A model generated the notes under the pieces. It did not search any database, had not been told where the DNA came from, and saw only the letters and a list, made by a program, of their open reading frames with translations. The position numbers and the translations under genes are program-made. Shown here piece after piece: positions 62,582 through 64,000 of a DNA stretch of 64,000 nucleotides. Every line of letters begins with the position of its first letter. Position 1 is the first letter of the stretch. This stretch comes from Neorhizobium galegae (GTDB lineage Bacteria > Pseudomonadota > Alphaproteobacteria > Rhizobiales > Rhizobiaceae): assembly GCF_017877055.1 (NCBI RefSeq), contig NZ_JAGIPG010000006.1, positions 62,001 through 126,000 on the forward strand, written 5' to 3'.

Positions 62582-63140
62582 CCGCTCTCTTCGTCGTTTT
62601 GGGTTCGTATCCAGCCTGGTAATGCTGACAGTGCTTGCCGGCTGCCAAGCTCGCCCGCTTTATTCGGAGGCTTCCGGCACGGGCGAGCGCCTGGCATCCG
62701 TTGGCTTCGAGCAACCCCACACCCGCATCGACCAGGTTGTCCGCAACCATCTGGTCTTCCTGACCTCCGGCGGTGCCGGCGAGTCGGCCCGCCCTGCTTA
62801 CAACGTGCAACTGGCCACGAAGAGCACGGCCTCGAGCATCATTGACGACGAGAACGACGCGGATGACGACAACGTCTCTCCGACCGGCGTACCGGTCCCC
62901 GGCCGCGTCCAGGTGGAAGGCACCTACACGATTACCCGCACCAGCGACGGGCAGGTCCTGAAGTCCGGCAAACGTCAGGTCGTTTCACTCATCGACATCT
63001 CCGGCCAGGGCTACGCAGGCCTGCGTGCCATTCGCGATGCCGAAAACCGCGCCGCAAGAGAGCTTGCCGAGTTCATCCGCGCCGAGATCGCGATTGCGCT
63101 TTCGCGCGAACCTCAGCCGCAGACGGTATGGCAGAAGTAA
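62571..63140 (+). CDS. lptE: LPS assembly lipoprotein LptE
   Basis: 189 residues. The signal peptide ends in a lipobox LAGC, so Cys25 should be lipidated and the protein anchored in the outer membrane, where LptE plugs and helps LptD insert LPS. The start is TTG 62571, because the first in-frame ATG (62622) would leave too short a signal peptide. AGAGG lies about 10 bases upstream. It is overlapped by holA by 13 bases. Sequence similarity in LptE is low, so the call rests on the lipobox and the leuS-lptE-holA order. Confidence 0.88.
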   Translation: MSFDRSLRRFGFVSSLVMLTVLAGCQARPLYSEASGTGERLASVGFEQPHTRIDQVVRNHLVFLTSGGAGESARPAYNVQLATKSTASSIIDDENDADDDNVSPTGVPVPGRVQVEGTYTITRTSDGQVLKSGKRQVVSLIDISGQGYAGLRAIRDAENRAARELAEFIRAEIAIALSREPQPQTVWQK

Positions 63141-64000
63141 AGTCCCACGAATTTGATCGGTTTGCCGAGAAGAGTGCGGAACTCTACAAGATTTTCGTGA
63201 TCTACGGCCCGGATCGTGGTCTCGTTTCCGAACGCGCAGCATTGATCGCAGGCAAGACGGGCATCTCGCAGGACGATCCGTTCGCGATGCTCAAGCTCGA
63301 CGTTTCGGACCTGCAGGGCGATCCGGGACGGCTTCTCGATGAAGTGAATTCAATGGGCCTTTTTGGCGGCTCGAAGCTCGTCTGGCTGCGGGGTGCTGCC
63401 AATGAAAAACCGCTTCTGGACACGATACAGGTTTTGGCTGACGGCCCGGCTCCAGCCAATATCCTGATCGTCGAGGCCGGCGACCTCAAAAAAGGAAGCG
63501 GGCTGCGCAAGATCGCTGAACCCTCCCGATCCATCGCCGTCATTCCCTGCTACGCGGACGATATCAAGGCCTTGAACAGTCTCATCGATTCGGAATTGGG
63601 AAGCGAGGGCCTCAGGATCAGCCCCGGCGCCCGCCAGAGGCTCCTGGAGTTGCTGGGGGGAGATCGCGTCGCCTCCCGGAACGAGATTCGTAAACTCGCG
63701 CTTTACTGCCGTGGCACAGGCATGGTCGAAGAGGCGCAGATCGATGAAATCATCGGCGACGCGAGCGCAGTTTCAGCCGATGAGGCTGTCGACGCCATCC
63801 TTGGCGGCGATTTGCCCGGCCTGCATCGCGCCATACAGAAGATCGTCTCGTCGAAGACACCGGTTTTTCTCGTCCTGCAATCCTGCCTGAAACAATTTCA
63901 GCTGCTGGATCTGATGAAGGCGGAGATGGAGGAGAATAAGCTCCAGACCGCCCAGGTCATGATGACGCTCGGCAGGCATATTCACTTCAAGCGGAAGCCG
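63128..64000 (+). CDS. holA: DNA polymerase III delta subunit, 3' end missing
   Basis: 291 codons are visible, from ATG 63128 (MAEVKSHEFDRFAEKSAELY) to the right edge; the full protein is about 340-350 residues. It shows the delta N-terminal segment IFVIYGPDRGLVSERA, LLELLGGDRVASRNEIRKLALY and the C-terminal clamp-loader region PVFLVLQSCLKQFQLLDLM. HolA opens the sliding clamp within the clamp loader. It overlaps lptE by 13 bases. Confidence 0.94.
   Translation, partial: MAEVKSHEFDRFAEKSAELYKIFVIYGPDRGLVSERAALIAGKTGISQDDPFAMLKLDVSDLQGDPGRLLDEVNSMGLFGGSKLVWLRGAANEKPLLDTIQVLADGPAPANILIVEAGDLKKGSGLRKIAEPSRSIAVIPCYADDIKALNSLIDSELGSEGLRISPGARQRLLELLGGDRVASRNEIRKLALYCRGTGMVEEAQIDEIIGDASAVSADEAVDAILGGDLPGLHRAIQKIVSSKTPVFLVLQSCLKQFQLLDLMKAEMEENKLQTAQVMMTLGRHIHFKRKP

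Noticed and set aside
1..64000. CRISPR arrays, insertion sequences, prophage genes
   Set aside because: No regularly spaced direct repeats, transposase or phage proteins were seen on either strand.

Overview
The window is a stretch of chromosome from an alphaproteobacterium of the order Hyphomicrobiales, most likely a Rhizobiaceae (Rhizobium/Neorhizobium/Agrobacterium type). The evidence is GC-rich coding sequence throughout, an NAD-dependent glutamate dehydrogenase of about 1,590 residues, a TrcR (DUF1013) regulator, an imuA-imuB-dnaE2 mutagenesis operon behind a GAAC-N7-GAAC LexA box, and the order rplU-rpmA-GNAT-GNAT-(endonuclease)-obgE-proB-proA-nadD-rsfS-rlmH-envC-ctpA-deacetylase-rppH. 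I see no insertion sequence, prophage or CRISPR array. The first gene (membrane flippase-like) and the last (holA) are cut by the window ends.

Bases 1-6484 hold the most unusual part: a compact cluster that appears to be an uncharacterised biosynthetic pathway. On the plus strand a BchC-like medium-chain dehydrogenase lacking the usual catalytic zinc ligands, a 6-pyruvoyl-tetrahydropterin-synthase homologue lacking the usual catalytic residues, a GT4 glycosyltransferase and a SAM methyltransferase are translationally coupled. Diverging from them are a CDP-alcohol phosphatidyltransferase and an FkbM methyltransferase. Converging from the right is a stand-alone RibD-type reductase, and at the left edge is the end of a lipid-flippase-like membrane protein. 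Together they suggest a pteridine- or pyrimidine-derived moiety that is glycosylated, methylated and perhaps attached to lipid. This is inference.

Bases 6728-8809 hold a SHOCT-domain protein, a gene-poor stretch of about 850 bases, and tRNA-Ser(CGA). Bases 8810-21800 are a long plus-strand housekeeping block: ribosomal proteins L21 and L27, two GNAT acetyltransferases, ObgE, proline synthesis (ProB, ProA), NAD synthesis (NadD), ribosome maturation (RsfS, RlmH), and peptidoglycan hydrolase control (EnvC, CtpA, divergent deacetylase) plus RppH. Bases 21918-28665 run on the minus strand: bacterioferritin, its ferredoxin, and the SOS-inducible imuA-imuB-dnaE2 operon.

Bases 28838-37551 carry a small zincin, a CoA-ester lyase operon, leucine synthesis (leuD-ridA-leuB), a PAP2 phosphatase, an MHS-type transporter with a large periplasmic insertion, and asd. 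Upstream of asd lies a small open frame ending in a Lys/Thr-rich run, a possible attenuation leader. Bases 37755-53526 include a lytic transglycosylase, carbonic anhydrase, PdxY, the giant glutamate dehydrogenase, a UMF1-type MFS protein, a pair of 32-base inverted repeats, PurH, a heparinase II/III family protein, RsmB, HtpX, an SDHAF4-type assembly factor and a small DUF1508 protein in an AT-richer patch. Bases 53602-64000 hold a thermonuclease, acetyl-CoA synthetase, TrcR, propionyl-CoA synthetase, YggS, LeuRS, LptE and the start of HolA.
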